Shown here one piece after another: positions 41,003 through 53,118 of a stretch of DNA of 64,000 nucleotides. Numbering within the stretch: the stretch's first letter is position 1; each line of letters starts with the position of its first letter. The DNA is from Omphalotus guepiniiformis (lineage: Eukaryota > Basidiomycota > Agaricomycetes > Agaricales > Omphalotaceae), in the NCBI GenBank assembly GCA_028554645.1, contig JAQOOI010000079.1:1054001-1118000 (forward strand), given 5' to 3'. Made by a program: the position numbers and the translations under genes. Under the pieces are notes generated by a model. That model worked only from the letters and a program-made list of their open reading frames with translations, had not been told where the DNA came from and did not search any database.

Positions 41003-43578
41003 TCGTCGGTGGGGTTACATTTCAAGTCTGAGAGGCTCGGAAGGTTGGATGTCGGAAGAGGGGAGGGGAAGTAGATGTAGACTTCGCCAAAGCACGCTAC
41101 ATTAGTCGGATAGAGAAGCTGTGACCTGTGGGTGCACCAGAACGTTGTCATGTGCAAGCTTTAGCGCTTGCGATTCGAGTACGGAGGTACATAGTCAAAC
41201 GGAGACCTTAGTCTGCGCCGCTCTTGCTGGGAACGGTGGTACCGGCGAATGCAGGGAAGGTGAATGTTTCACCTGCTGCAGTTATAAATATGTATCTTTG
41301 CGTGCTAATGACCAGTTGAGGAAGAATGCATACTCACTGTAGCTCTCCAGCCGGATATGCTACCAGCCTCACCAGCCTGTCATCACCAGCTCACCAGCCT
41401 GGGGTTGGGCGCTGGATTTCTCTCCTAGCCTGCCCCTCTGCCAGCTCTCAATATTCACCCACTCACTCGCTCACCTGAATCCCACACCTTTCATCTGATT
41501 CAGCTACCTGAGCCTGAGTTTAACATTAAGGATGAATATCTGAATGTCGAGTCAGGAGAACGCAATCGAGAAAGCGGCAATTTCGGACGAATTGGGACCG
41601 AATTGGGATAGTAACAGTGACTATAGTGACTAGTGACCGTTGATGGTTCTTCCGCAATCACGGATACTTTAATGATAATGATAATCGGAGGTCGGAGATT
41701 CTTCCTTATCTGTACTCTTCCGTTACGTGGATTGTCGGTTCCCCTTTAGTATGTAATATGTAATATGTTGTTGTACATATGTCATTCTAGGCCGACATAT
41801 GTTTTTATGTTATTGGAAAATGTATTGTGTCCCCAGTTATGATTAGTTGCTTTGAAACGTCGAATTCAGAAAATAGTGACCTGAAATAATCATGTAGAAG
41901 GAAAGCCAGCGTGTACCGGGGTAAGCAAAGTGGGATTCTAACATATGATGTAGTAACCCACAGGACCCTACACGGCGTGCTAGTGTGAACAGAAGTGTCT
42001 GTTGGTATACCAAAATTGCCTGCCTTGTTCGTCGTGGTTTGCCGTGAGGGTCTATGGCCCGGGCATTGAATATTATACATATAGGATAGGGGCAATCTGA
42101 CCTTTATTGTAGACCGTGAATGTTTTCATTTGTGACCGAGTTTCACTGCCAAAGCTGCAATGGATAGTTAGAATGTACTATTTGTGAATGAAAGAAAACA
42201 ATTTTAGAATAACTCACAGTGGATACTTACTACTCCTACTCAGTTGACTGCTAGTAGTATCTTAATTTTCATTTCTCGTGATACATACCATGATGTACTA
42301 CTAAGACAATTGCCACCCTATGAAATGAAGCATACATTGAAGCTCACGGATGTAATTATCTTGGCAGACAAAAGAAAACAATTTATACCGGCATATCAAA
42401 CGGGCAAACTGCGTGAAGGAAAAAGGTCAAACAATCAAAAGGTCAGACAATCAAAAGGTCAGACACTCCGAATACCGGAATACCGGGTACTAATGAGCCG
42501 TGATTTGACCGGCTAGCATCAGCTGAGAGGCCGGTAGATGCCGAGGGGTGATATTGTCTTTCAACCCTGTCCTGATACCCCTCAATCTTAGGATTTATGT
42601 CACACTGGTAAGTTCCAGCTTCTCCTTCTGCAAATTATTGGATCCTGGATGAAGACAAGCCTGGGACAAGCGAGAGGAAAAAGCCTGTCGGGTTGGGCGA
42701 GCGTGAGAACTATCAAAGGAGGGAGACAAATAAGGTAAGCACGGCACATGAAAGTTCCATGATGTCATCACTTTTGTATTCCCGGAAATAAGACTGTTTA
42801 TCTTAGGTTATCTATTCCGTGCCGATTCTCGTAACGACATTATCTTTATCTAGATATTATTTGTATCTATTATCGCCGCTAGCCGTGGGACAGTGCGGGA
42901 TAGGCTTCGAACGTGCGGATCATTTGTGGTGAGTATTACTACAAGCTGCTGGTGAGGACTGACCTCCACAGTAGACTGGTAAGCACCAGGTCAGATGCAT
43001 TCTTCATTGACTGGAGCTCTCCACGTATATTTGTATAATTATAACAGTATTGCCTGAATGTTTGGGGCGCGAGTGACAGGTGTGGGAGAGGAAATATGAG
43101 GAAAAATACAATGTAGATTCATAAAGAAGATCGAGCTTCTCAAGTGCTTGGTCGTGATATGCGCCTGGGATTGGTCTTGGGCTTGTACGAATGTTGGCTG
43201 GGACCTCGTCCTACCAGCTCAAGCTCTAGCTGAAACGTCTTCCCTCCTCAGACCTCCTGCGAGTAAACCCATGAACAAATATCAACCAGAATTGAATTTC
43301 GGACACGGACTTCCGCAAGGTCTTGCCAGTGGTGTGGGCAACAATGATAAGAATAGCAGTTGTAATTGTCCCTTCGCCGAGAAAGTGGTCACTGGTAGTC
43401 CCTGGGTGGTCCTATGATAAATGTCAGAACGACATACGAGAATGCTTTACGCATATACACACCTGAAAGACGTTCCGAAGGAACGTCTCTGAACGAAGAA
43501 AGATTATCGCCAAAGTCGAGGAAAAATACAATGTAAATTCAGGAGTGGGCGTCTAATCCAAGTTTCACTTCCGCCTCT
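41003..43578. other. Long intergenic region; no gene recognised
   Basis: Open frames (for example 41121-41342, 42244-42516, 43148-43417) have no domain and no coherent exon chain. A threefold 16-base tandem repeat (AAAAGGTCAGACAATC type) lies at 42421-42468. A 24-base word GAGGAAAAATACAATGTA plus six bases occurs at 43098 and again at 43518 with one change, just before the next gene. CACCAGCCTG-like words repeat near 41365-41400. Confidence 0.45.
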
Positions 43579-45027
43579 ATGGTATTCTCGCTATGGCCGC
43601 GACATTTAATTCGACATAGGCCTGTAACCTTGAAACTTCGCTTTTTTGGATCAACTGCCCTACCACCATCTGCGACCTATTCACGTTCAGTTGTTCTCCG
43701 CAACCTCAAACCTAATTTCAATCTTTCTCGTTTCCTCGATTCTACCATTCATCAGGGAACTCTGGAGAGCATTTGGGCCGACGAAAGCAAACTCATTCTA
43801 AAGTTTCTTCACTACAAGGCTGCGCGAGATTTACATGAACGTCTTGGCCATCGACGTGCTTTTCAAGCAGTGTTTGGTATACCTGAACCTGTACCGGTTG
43901 AAACTGTCGCTGCAGTTGGTTTATTTAACGCAAACAGATGTCTTGCTATCCGTCGGATGAAAGAACACGATATCACGAAAGAACAGCTCCTTGAAAGAAT
44001 ACATACCTTCGCGAGGACCATCGAACATGTTGAATTTGGACCGGACGGAGATTCAGCTATAATTCACTTTATGGGTATCCGTGACGCTCAAAGGGTGAGT
44101 ATTTACTTCTCTCTTGGTTTTCTTCCTTGCTCATGCCTCAGGTCTACAGGTTCTTCTTAAAATAACAAAAGATCCTCCGTTCAAAGGTTTGAGCGTCGTG
44201 TATAACACCCATGAACGTTGTGACCCCGCGGCAGCATTTCCTCCCTCACCACAGCCAGAGTTTTATAACTCGGTTCGGATTCGCATGATACCCTATGACA
44301 CATCTGTATACAGTGTGTTGTCAAGAATGAAGATTGGTCCTGTCAAATCTGTGGATTCGCACAAAGGCGTCTTCGTGAGTCTTTTTATACCTTTCTGCAA
44401 TGCTTTTGGTTAGAGTGACACGTTCGTTCCAGTACATCCACTTCTTCGACCACGAATCTGCATCCGAATTTCTCGATACTGAATCTTGGTCCATACTGGG
44501 GCCATCTGTCAGCGCCGTAGCAAACATTCATAGCCCCGTCAAGGAACACGTCGAACGTGCAAGGCAGCTTGGCGCTACGAGGACCGTTGTGATAACTTCG
44601 AAGAATTTCAACGATTTACGAGATTTAAATATCCGAGCCAATTTCAACAGTTTTGGCAAGCTGTACAAGGTTCATTTCAGTCAAGAACAGTACGTTCCTA
44701 CTCCTCAGTCTTTCTCAACCTTTGCTAATTCGAGTGTTCTTCTTCTCCAGAAATGCAGTGTTCTTACTATACCAGGATATCGAACATGCGATGAACGCTA
44801 TCAGCAGAGTATCGATGATACCTGATTATTCCGACTTTCGTGCGGCAGGGATGACAATCTCGTTTGCTCCAGATGCAGACACTGCTGCTGTTCTACCACC
44901 CCTGGGTGGTCTCTTGCCCTTTACGCCAAAGAAAAGATGTGAGACCTTTTCTACCAATTGTACACGTGGTTGCTCATGGTCGCATTTTCGCAGAACGTAT
45001 ACGCTTCCGAGTTCACTCTCGCTGTGA
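43579..45027 (+). CDS. RRM-like RNA-binding protein, probably mitochondrial
   Basis: Exons 43579-44094, 44150-44374, 44433-44689 and 44751-45027 give 424 aa. The N-terminus is basic, with hydroxylated residues and no acids (MVFSLWPRHLIRHRPVTLKL), like a mitochondrial presequence. At least three stretches have the RRM pattern of an RNP2-like strand, helix and RNP1-like strand: SVVLRNLKPNFNLSRFL, NSVRIRMIPYDTSVYSVL and TRTVVITSKNFNDLRDL, each followed by KLILKFLHYKAAR- or GVFYIHFFDHESA-like segments. It probably binds RNA. The 3' end is uncertain: a splice from 44941 is possible and would create an immediate stop. The specific RNA target is not predictable. Confidence 0.68.
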
Positions 45028-45550
45028 CATCCGCCATAGTTGAGTTCCGTCGTGAGTATGTCTCCCGGAACTCAAGAATATCTTCGGATAGACGGCGCGG
45101 CAGTCTAGATAGCCATGGTCCAGGAAGATGGATAAGCCTGGTTTGGAAGCCTGGTTTGGTGATGCAAGGGCACTTCAATGATAGATGATACCGATATACA
45201 TACATCGGCGTAACTTCTGTCCTTCTGATTCCGCGAATCTACTGCTCATTTTAATCTTTCTTGTGTATATGCGTATATGCTATCCCAGGACCCTCATGCA
45301 CATGCGTAGGATATCGTAGCTAATCATAGGTCTGCCGTCGTGTCAAAGTCTATGATATGACCCTTCAATTCAGAACTGCTCTTCTTTTCTCTCTCTGTCG
45401 CCCACATCTGTTTAATGAGCACCGGAAACCTACCTTGTTTCATAGCAAGTATAATTTCCACCCACGAAATGAATCTATGAGTACAGATTTCACATAAACC
45501 CAGACCCATCCACTCCCGCTCACAACTCTGCTCTGAAAGGAAACCCTCTT

Positions 45551-46284
45551 ATGCAAACTCCCAGAGAACGGAGTTTGTCTTTATCTCTACCTCAGACTCC
45601 CCGTGCTCATAGGCACGAATCGTTCAGCTCATTCACCAGTAACGTCCTCGAAAATGTACCACAAGTCCCGACGAACGCGCCTGAGGCTGAAGTTCAAGTT
45701 GAGGATGATCCTGACGATGCGCATGTAGAGCCCAAGATCGCGTTCGCGAATGAAAGGACATTCCTAGCATGGGTGAATTTCACAGTGCTATTCGGAGCCA
45801 TCGCAGTTGGGATGTTGAATTTCGATACAAAGGTACTTTCGAATTTGATTCTGAGATAGGTGGGGGGTATCTGATGATTGGATTTCAAGGGTGGTATAGT
45901 CTCCGCGGCGATGTTCTCCATTCTAAGTGAGTAGGTGGGCTGCCAATCTCGTTCGGTCGTATTGGTATTTCAACCAAGCGAGTGGGAACTGAATTCGTCG
46001 TCGTCCAGCTATTGTGATTCTCATATATGCTCTATGCATTCATCTTCATCGCTCTGCTTCCATCCGGCGAGGAGAGCAGGAGTACCTGGCAGATAGACTT
46101 GGACCTGTGCGTTAATCTTAAAACAGACCCTCCGCGAAGACTCACTTTTGTGTTAGACCTTGTTAACGCTTGCACTGCTGGGTAAGTCAAAACTCTTGGC
46201 GTTTGGCATTTTGTTTTGCAGAGGACTCAAGAACGCAAGACAGCCGCAGTCATCGTCAATATTGTCCTCAGGTCCTCCAATTGA
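45551..46284 (+). CDS. DUF202/VTC1-like membrane protein (polyphosphate synthase complex type)
   Basis: Exons 45551-45832, 45890-45926, 46009-46106, 46157-46181 and 46250-46284 give 158 aa. The hydrophilic N-terminus (about 60 residues) leads to [20 protein letters not shown], the hallmark of the family, then [10 protein letters not shown], a second membrane segment [15 protein letters not shown], an [19 protein letters not shown] loop, and a third segment ending [14 protein letters not shown]1 is a small subunit of the vacuolar transporter chaperone that makes polyphosphate and moves it into the vacuole. The last splice uses the acceptor at 46248, since only that choice gives the family's C-terminal VNIVLR. 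An unrelated DUF202 role cannot be excluded. Confidence 0.82.
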
Positions 46285-46752
46285 TAACCCACGAGCAGTA
46301 TATCAGTTCAGGAACGGAACAAGTTGGCGGACCGTGCTGGCTGGTGGTAGATAGACTGTAAGCTTCATCTTCTATTCGTGGAAATTAGAGAACTCTAGAG
46401 TACAATTCTTATTTGATTATGCCGTGATATGAGTAATACCGAGTAGCAACAGACCAATGTCAATGGAGGTTCCCATTCCGAGTCATGGGTCCAAGATGAT
46501 GAAAACGTGTAGGTAGCGTTCTCTTCCGCGAATGACGAGTACCACATATGAGGCCCGACAAAGTACCCTGCGATGGTGTCAGTGAGGCCTGAGGAAGGGG
46601 ACCGGACGTGTAAGTGGTATGCAGATATTGCAAGAACTGAACGAAGTTGAGGGCGGCATTCAATCCAACAACATTCAAAAATCTGAAAAAATAAATATGT
46701 CTGAGTACTACAACCCAAGACAAAAACTTCAAACCCTTGACGTACCACAATT

Positions 46753-47190
46753 TCACTCATGCTCAAACTTCACAACATCCTTCTCCTCAGGCAGATGCTG
46801 ATACCCACTATCAGCAGCCATCCCAGATAGATGCGAAGCCAGTAAACGTGCTGTAATCCCCAGAAGCGTACCCACGATGCACGCCACTCCACAAAACACG
46901 TATAGCGGGTACACCAAATCCAGCAGAAACCCCACGGCGCGAATCGGAGAGAACACAGATATCCCGAGTATGATTTGAACCAAGATTATCAGAGGTGCAA
47001 AGACATATAGGAATACTGGATGAGGCGATAACAGTACGACGGGGTAGGATATTTTGCCCAGTAGCCAAGCTGCATTTTGAATAACAAAGAGAAGAGATTT
47101 GTAGGAATATGAGAGGAGAACTGGGACAGATTGAATAACCTGAACTATCGGGGTCAATGCTTCAGAAGGCGCTGGTGGTGAAGATGACAT
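46753..47190 (-). CDS. Small membrane protein of unknown function
   Basis: Single exon, 145 aa. Two or three hydrophobic segments (PVFLYVFAPLIILVQIILGI, then LVYPLYVFCGVACIVGTLLG) with a Pro-containing turn (SPIRAVGFLL) between them, and a hydrophilic C-terminus ending KFEHE. The long hairpin-like hydrophobic region recalls small lipid-droplet or ER proteins, but there is no motif to decide. It converges with the VTC1-like gene. Confidence 0.62.
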   Translation of the reverse strand: MSSSPPAPSEALTPIVQVIQSVPVLLSYSYKSLLFVIQNAAWLLGKISYPVVLLSPHPVFLYVFAPLIILVQIILGISVFSPIRAVGFLLDLVYPLYVFCGVACIVGTLLGITARLLASHLSGMAADSGYQHLPEEKDVVKFEHE

Positions 47191-47736
47191 CGAAGCGAGG
47201 TGTAAGCACTGAGTAGAACACGTGTCTGAACGGACAGCAAATACAGCTTTGACCTGAATATTTCAAATTACCCCAGAACTGAGAGAAATGCTACAATGCA
47301 ATATACCAATAGCTGATATTGAATAGTACGTTACGAACTAAAAGTGACAAACACGAATCCCGTATTACTACACTACTATAGGTGGCGGGAGCATGAGAGA
47401 CAACTGGAACAGGAGGACATCGTCAACAATGCAAGAATAGAGAAGTCAACAACTGCGAGACCTAAAAAGAAATGGAAAAAACGCGTATGTAAATGAGTGT
47501 GCGTGAACATGCGATGAAGATATGCGGATAGAGTAATAAAAAGAAGAAAGTCATGAAGATCTAAGTGTCAACTAAGATGTGCCAACTGAGATATAGATAC
47601 ATACAATGTAACATGCTTGGTCCGGATATATGAGTTGGGGTAGATATGTGAATGTATATGCGATACATTATGTGCGATTCGTGTGTTAGATCGTTGAAAG
47701 GAAAGCGTAACGTGTCAGCATGTATCGACTACAAAG
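47191..47736. other. Intergenic region between two minus-strand genes
   Basis: AT-rich. It should contain the promoter of the small membrane protein gene and the 3' end of the next transcript. No other feature was seen. Confidence 0.45.
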
Positions 47737-49863
47737 TCAAACGCTGACAGCCCGCGACCGAGACGCAGAAGCCAATATAGGCGCGTCGTTTTCATTATTT
47801 TTCGTTAGGAAGGAATCATCGACCCAAGCAAGGCCGAGACCGTGAGCAATGGTTGTGCTCGAAGAAATTCCATCAGGAGGATCATGTTCTGAATCCGTAT
47901 CTGAATTGAGCTCAGAATTATACGCTCGCTGTGATCTGTGTCTTTCCTCCTCTTCATACCGCTCGCGCTCTTCCTCCCGATCCGGTCTTGTTATTCGCAG
48001 CAAGAGCTCAGAGCGCTTATACCAGCTCGTCTCCCAAGGCACCTGTCGCTTCTTGAAGCTCGCCCTTTTGAGTCTCCCTTTATACGAGTACCGGGAGAAC
48101 GATGGTCGCGGAGGAGATAGAGTGGGTGACTGGCCGAGAGATTCAACGGAAGTAGACTTTTGTTGCGAATAATATGACGAAGGGGAGAACGACCTGAATG
48201 ATGATGAGGATGAACATCCGGTCTCTGGACCATTCAAATCCACATCCTCGAAGAACTCTTCCTCAATTTCCACAGGATAGAAATGTTTATCGTCGACACT
48301 GCTCATGGCAGCCCTGGCGTCGCCGGTTTCACGAGCGCTGCTATCGCACTCGGCTATAGCCTCGCTTTCGCTCTCGCTCTCCACAAGCGTCACTTCCGAG
48401 TCATCGCTAAGCCCACCCAGCATTGACATCTCCAATGACTCTGAATGTCCATCAGAAATGTCATCATCGTCAATATCCTCTTCCCGGGCGGAGCAAAGAT
48501 CCATTGGCGAGTCGTGTTGTCCACCTGTCTCCATCATGACATGCACGTCAAACATCCATAACGCCTTTCTAATTGTCCACAATGGCATCCCCACAAAGTA
48601 GCGATCCATATGAACACACCACGCATCCCTCAGAGCCAAGACGTCTCCCCATCTAGGGTGCACCGTCATGGGCGGCATCCGCGCAGCCGACAAGTCGGGA
48701 CTCGAAAGTTCGCCTTGTGGCTGTGACCACAATTTTCGCGAGTTGGGAACCATTGTTCGGGCGCTGGAGAAGATAGACGGAAACCGTACAGAGACAGGTA
48801 ACTCAGGGGAAGTGCTGATGCCGTCATAAGCGTTGGCATCAGTACAGGCGGCGTATTCAGCCCATTCCTCTTCACGAACCGCCCAGAACCATTTCAGGTA
48901 AAGCAGCGAATGGCGCGAGTGTCCACGGTGCTCATACTGATGCCTCTGAGGTTGAGGTTGAAGTTCGAATCTGTGCTTTGACATGGGAGAGAGGGGAGAG
49001 GGTAGACAATTGAATTTTGACGAAGGTAAGGGTTCTTCAGATTCAGGTTCTTCGGAAACAGATAGCGAAGAAACTCGTGGCGGAGATAGAATGGAAGCAC
49101 AATCAAGTGAAGGTGAGGATGGGCTGTCGATAGGAATGTTGATAGGAACTGTGATGGGAGACGAGAGAGAACAGGGCGGCAACGCATACGGCACTGGAAA
49201 GGCGTGTTCAATTTCCGCGAGGGAATCGAGATCAATGTCTGATTCTTCACAATCAGACGAATCAGATTCTTCGTCTGAAGAATACACCGTAAAGCTTGTG
49301 TCATAATGCACGAGGGGTTCGAGGTCGCCGAGTGAGGACGAAGACGAGGATGAGGATGAGGTGACTGAATGAGCTGACGGCAGAATCGACAAAGTCGTTG
49401 GTTCAGCGTCATTGTCATCTTCATCCTCAAAATTCATGGTACTGCTAGAAGAGGCAAATTTCTGGTTGTAATCCATAGCGTCAGTTATAAGCTCTGCTCG
49501 CAAACTGGTGTTGAGGCCTAATCTTTGAAACAAGGAGCGCGTCCACTTCAGAGTTGCGGAGCGAGATCGAGAATGAGATACAGGGGGCATTGTATTCGCG
49601 GTGGCCTCTTCAGAAGATACCTGAGAATCCTGAAAGTTGGAAGTATGGAATCCGAGTCGACTGGGAGGACGTGGGGGGATGCTAGAGCGTGAGGAAAGGT
49701 TCACGCTGTCATAATGATATTGGTCCGCTATGTCTGACTCTATATGAGCCTCAGGGTCATCATTCGGCATGTCAAGCTCGAGTGAAAAATTCTCGCCATT
49801 CAGCGGAACTGAAGAAATCGACGAGTAGGATGAAGAGGGGGTTGAATTCATGAGCGAGAACAT
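47737..49863 (-). CDS. Ser/acidic-rich orphan protein, 708 aa
   Basis: Single long exon. Most of it is low complexity: Ser runs (SSSSSSSSS), acidic clusters (EDEDDNDAE, SDEESDSSDCEESD), and an RKxRxxKR-type basic stretch near the C-terminus. One compact region between about residues 325 and 450 is rich in Trp and aromatics (YLKWFWAVREEEWAEYAACT, then WGDVLALRDAWCVHMDRYF and LWTIRKALWMFDVHVMM) and could be a small folded domain. It is not recognised. The length without a stop and codon pattern support coding; the function is unknown. Confidence 0.68.
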   Translation of the reverse strand: MFSLMNSTPSSSYSSISSVPLNGENFSLELDMPNDDPEAHIESDIADQYHYDSVNLSSRSSIPPRPPSRLGFHTSNFQDSQVSSEEATANTMPPVSHSRSRSATLKWTRSLFQRLGLNTSLRAELITDAMDYNQKFASSSSTMNFEDEDDNDAEPTTLSILPSAHSVTSSSSSSSSSLGDLEPLVHYDTSFTVYSSDEESDSSDCEESDIDLDSLAEIEHAFPVPYALPPCSLSSPITVPINIPIDSPSSPSLDCASILSPPRVSSLSVSEEPESEEPLPSSKFNCLPSPLSPMSKHRFELQPQPQRHQYEHRGHSRHSLLYLKWFWAVREEEWAEYAACTDANAYDGISTSPELPVSVRFPSIFSSARTMVPNSRKLWSQPQGELSSPDLSAARMPPMTVHPRWGDVLALRDAWCVHMDRYFVGMPLWTIRKALWMFDVHVMMETGGQHDSPMDLCSAREEDIDDDDISDGHSESLEMSMLGGLSDDSEVTLVESESESEAIAECDSSARETGDARAAMSSVDDKHFYPVEIEEEFFEDVDLNGPETGCSSSSSFRSFSPSSYYSQQKSTSVESLGQSPTLSPPRPSFSRYSYKGRLKRASFKKRQVPWETSWYKRSELLLRITRPDREEERERYEEEERHRSQRAYNSELNSDTDSEHDPPDGISSSTTIAHGLGLAWVDDSFLTKNNENDAPILASASRSRAVSV

Positions 49864-50273
49864 TATTTCCTGTTAAAATTTCGTGAAATGTCGCCCAAAA
49901 GCCACCAAAGACCTGTGAAGACATGAAAAGATACTTAATGACACTGATTCCTAAGGAATAAAGAGCACTGACCCGGGTATCCTGAGAGGTAGTAGAGTGA
50001 AGCGGTTAGGCTGGTCTACCTGGAACGATAGTTTGAGGCAGAGAGACAAGTTCAGAAAATTTCGACTTGAACCCTTGAACCGAAAGTCATGCTAAAACGC
50101 GAAGTCACGCGACCTCCATATTGTTCGTGCCTGATGCCATCATTTTCTTAAAAAGGCAACTATGATCATCTCAGATTCGCAAATCCTCGGTGGGGAATAC
50201 AAGAATCCAGACCATCTCAAATGCGGGGACATACATATGTCTACAAATATTACAATAAGATTCTTTCATCAAC

Positions 50274-51578
50274 TTAAACAGCCTCTGTGAAGCCAAGATT
50301 TCCCCATCCTGTCCAGTTGGGATGGCAAGCACGGAAGGGTTTCGTCTTGTAAATTTCATTGAGCTCCTTTATGTCTTCGTCACTTATGTCGATGACCTTG
50401 AAGTTGGCTGGAAATCGTGTTAGCATGTATCAGTAAAAAGGTGAAGGTATACGCACCAAGGATTCGTTCGTTTGTTACCGATTTGGGCAGAACTAGAGTA
50501 GGGGATGTTTGTTGGGTAACCCGGATTCGATACGCATGAAATACATACCGTTAACATTGGGCCTGTTGGCCTGCAGGGAAATGAGGATAGTTCCTGGGCT
50601 GACACCGTACTTCTCTGCAATCTTAACAACTGTAGGATCCTTCAACAGGGGTGCGCCCTCAGATCCAAGAGGAGAATATCCAGTGACGACAATTCCTTTG
50701 CTGATGCTAAAGTCCACCACTTCCTGTTGAGGGCACGATCTAACCAACGAGTTTCAACAAGTCAAATTGGATCGAAGAAGCTAAAGCGCGACTCACGGGT
50801 GAAGCTCAATCTGGTTCACGGCGGGAACAACCTCGCTGTTGGCGAGGAGACGCGTCAAGTACTCGACGGAGAAGTTGGAGACACCTTTCGAGATTAATCA
50901 GATTTTGAATGAAGCGACAATCAACTTTTGCACGAACCAATCGCTTTAATCTTGTCGGGGTGAGCTTTGTACAGCTTTTCCATCTCATGCCAAACATCAA
51001 GCCAGTCAATCTACACCTATCGTCAGCATTCCCTACATAGTAGATCAAGCTGTCCAACTCACCGACTTATCAGCATTTCCATCCTCAGTCATAGGTGCAG
51101 GCCAATGCATAAGCCCTATCATTCAAAAATTTCAAGAACTGCGTCACCCATTACGACCCGACCAAATGCGACTTACAAAGATCAAGATACGGCGTGTCCA
51201 ATTGTTTCAACGAATACTCCAAAGCCTCTTTAGGGCGACCCATGTCCGGATTATTCAATTTAGTAGTCAAAAAGAAGCTCTCGCGCGGTACGCCCGACTT
51301 CTTAATACCCTGTCCGACCTCAGCTTCATTTCCATATGCTGTGGCGGTATCGATATTCTTATAGCCAACTTTGAGCGCGTACTCGACGGCATGCTCGACT
51401 TCACCGGGTTTGGATCGCCAGGTGCCTATTGGTGTGCGACAAAAAGATTTTGAACCGATCAACGATAAGAAATTTGAAGCTACAAGTAGTCCGAGGGACT
51501 AATACAGGACCACGTGCCAAGACCTAGAGTTGGCATCTCAGCTCCGGTGTTGAGTTTCACGGTAGTGCTTGCAGGCAT
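50274..51578 (-). CDS. Aldo-keto reductase, 8 exons
   Basis: Exons (minus): 51524-51578, 51177-51425, 51063-51115, 50938-51010, 50797-50884, 50549-50739, 50457-50492, 50274-50407; total 292 aa, the normal family length. Family marks in order: [26 protein letters not shown] (catalytic Asp and Tyr), LTTKLNN (catalytic Lys), LMHWPAP (catalytic His), [34 protein letters not shown] and [10 protein letters not shown] (NADPH 2'-phosphate site). It reduces aldehydes or ketones with NADPH; the substrate is unknown. The C-terminus PNWTGWG is common in fungal members. Confidence 0.9.
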
Positions 51579-51865
51579 ATTTCAGACTTTTTGGATGTTT
51601 GTGGGAGGTACAAAGCAAACACTGGAGGGGTAGGGCATCCAATTTATACATCGTCACTGCTGATGGAGACGCGATAATAAAAATCCGTGGGTCAAAAAGG
51701 GGACAAATTGCCGGAACATCGTCACTCGTGCGGTACATTCGGCCCGCTAAAAAGTATAGGCCACTATAGGCCCGCCTTAGCCTGGAGGCTGGAGGTGATT
51801 GTGGTAGAAAAATTGAAAATCATGATTTCGCGATTAATTCAACGGATTTCTGTACAGAAAGCTAG

Positions 51866-53118
51866 CTAGACTTTTGCCGCAAACTTCTTCTGCCACTCCG
51901 CTACGAGGTCAACCGCGGCCAACACAGTTTCCTCTATTGGGATATACTTTGTAATTCCCAACACCTCCTTCGTAAACGTCGAATCCAAAGGAGCACTGGT
52001 CTGAGGCGGAGGAACGACATCTTCACGCGGCAGTTTCGCAGCCAACTCGGGTCTCTTTTGTCTTACGAGGTCCACGATTTCTTTGTTCGTGAACTTACCG
52101 TACGCCACGACGAATCGCTTGTTGCGCCCAGGAATAGGTGGAACATCGAGAGCGGCAAGGTGCGCGCGAGCAATGTCACGCACATCGGCCAAGTAGCTTA
52201 CGGGGTTGGGATGGTAACTGTCTGGTCCGGATGTGAGGAGGTAGTAGACGAATTCGTTGGTACCCATGCTACTTGGGCTCGAGTTGAGCGGGAAGTTGGG
52301 TACGACAGGGCCAAAGACAAGCGGAGGAAGAACTAGACAGGTACGAATTCAGCATCAATTTGTCAAGGAGTACAGCGTGTACGGAAATACTTACTGACTG
52401 TAAAGTCGACATCGGGATGTTCACGCGCGATCTCCCAAACTTTCTTGTCGGCGATCGTCTTAGCTTCCGCGTAAACCGCCTGCTCATTTTCCTGGTTATA
52501 ATCGAAAGTCTCGAGTGTCGTAGAGCCGAAATCTTTCTCTGACAAAGGTGTAGTGCCGAAGGCAGCCGCGAAATCAGCTGAGATCTTGTCAGTTCAAGGT
52601 CAAAATATCAATTTGTGAAAGCCATTCACCACTAAGGAGACTAGCCATAGTACCAGTAATCACTATCTTCTTCACGCCCGCGGCGACAGCTTGCTTGACA
52701 ATATTAAGAGTACCTTCGTATGCGCCCTGCATATATTCAATATCAAAACTTCCACCGAAGAAGAAACTCGCGACTCACTTTGAAAATATCTTTCGTGGGG
52801 ACACCTCTGCCTGGTCCCGGGCTGGCAACGTGAACGAGTGCGCCAACGCCTTTTAGCGCAGCGGTGTGGTCAGCCGTGACTGAGGATACTTCGACGATTT
52901 CCAGCTGCTCTGGTTTCGCATTGGGGAAAATGCCCCGAAGCTTTGCAGCAGAACGGACGGATGCGCGTACAGGATACCCTTTCTCGAGTAGTTGGGAGAG
53001 TACGTGAGAGCCGATGAAACCAGTCGCGCCGGTGACCTTGCGGACAGTACGATCAGTATATGCTATGATTATTAGGTAGTACTATGGAAACACTCACGAG
53101 AATTAAAGACTTTGACAT
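51866..53118 (-). CDS. NAD(P)-dependent epimerase/reductase (extended SDR)
   Basis: Starts MSKSLIL, then after an intron VTGATGFIGSHV, the Rossmann nucleotide motif. ALVHVASPGPG, KKIVITGTMASLL and the YAEAK catalytic Tyr/Lys pair follow, then LPPLVFGP and a C-terminal substrate domain ending KKFAAKV. About six exons; borders were read at 53098 (donor), near 53037, 52778, 52727, 52633, 52571, 52392 and 52335. Related fungal proteins reduce aldehydes, ketones or flavonoid-like compounds, and the call cannot be narrowed. It stands in tandem with the aldo-keto reductase, 287 bases from its start. Confidence 0.85.

Noticed and set aside
44951..45205. Minus-strand frame at the end of the RRM-like gene
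   Set aside because: It has no signature and overlaps the last exon and 3' flank of the plus-strand gene.
48983..49306. Plus-strand frames over the Ser-rich orphan
   Set aside because: They mirror low-complexity Ser/Asp codons on the other strand.
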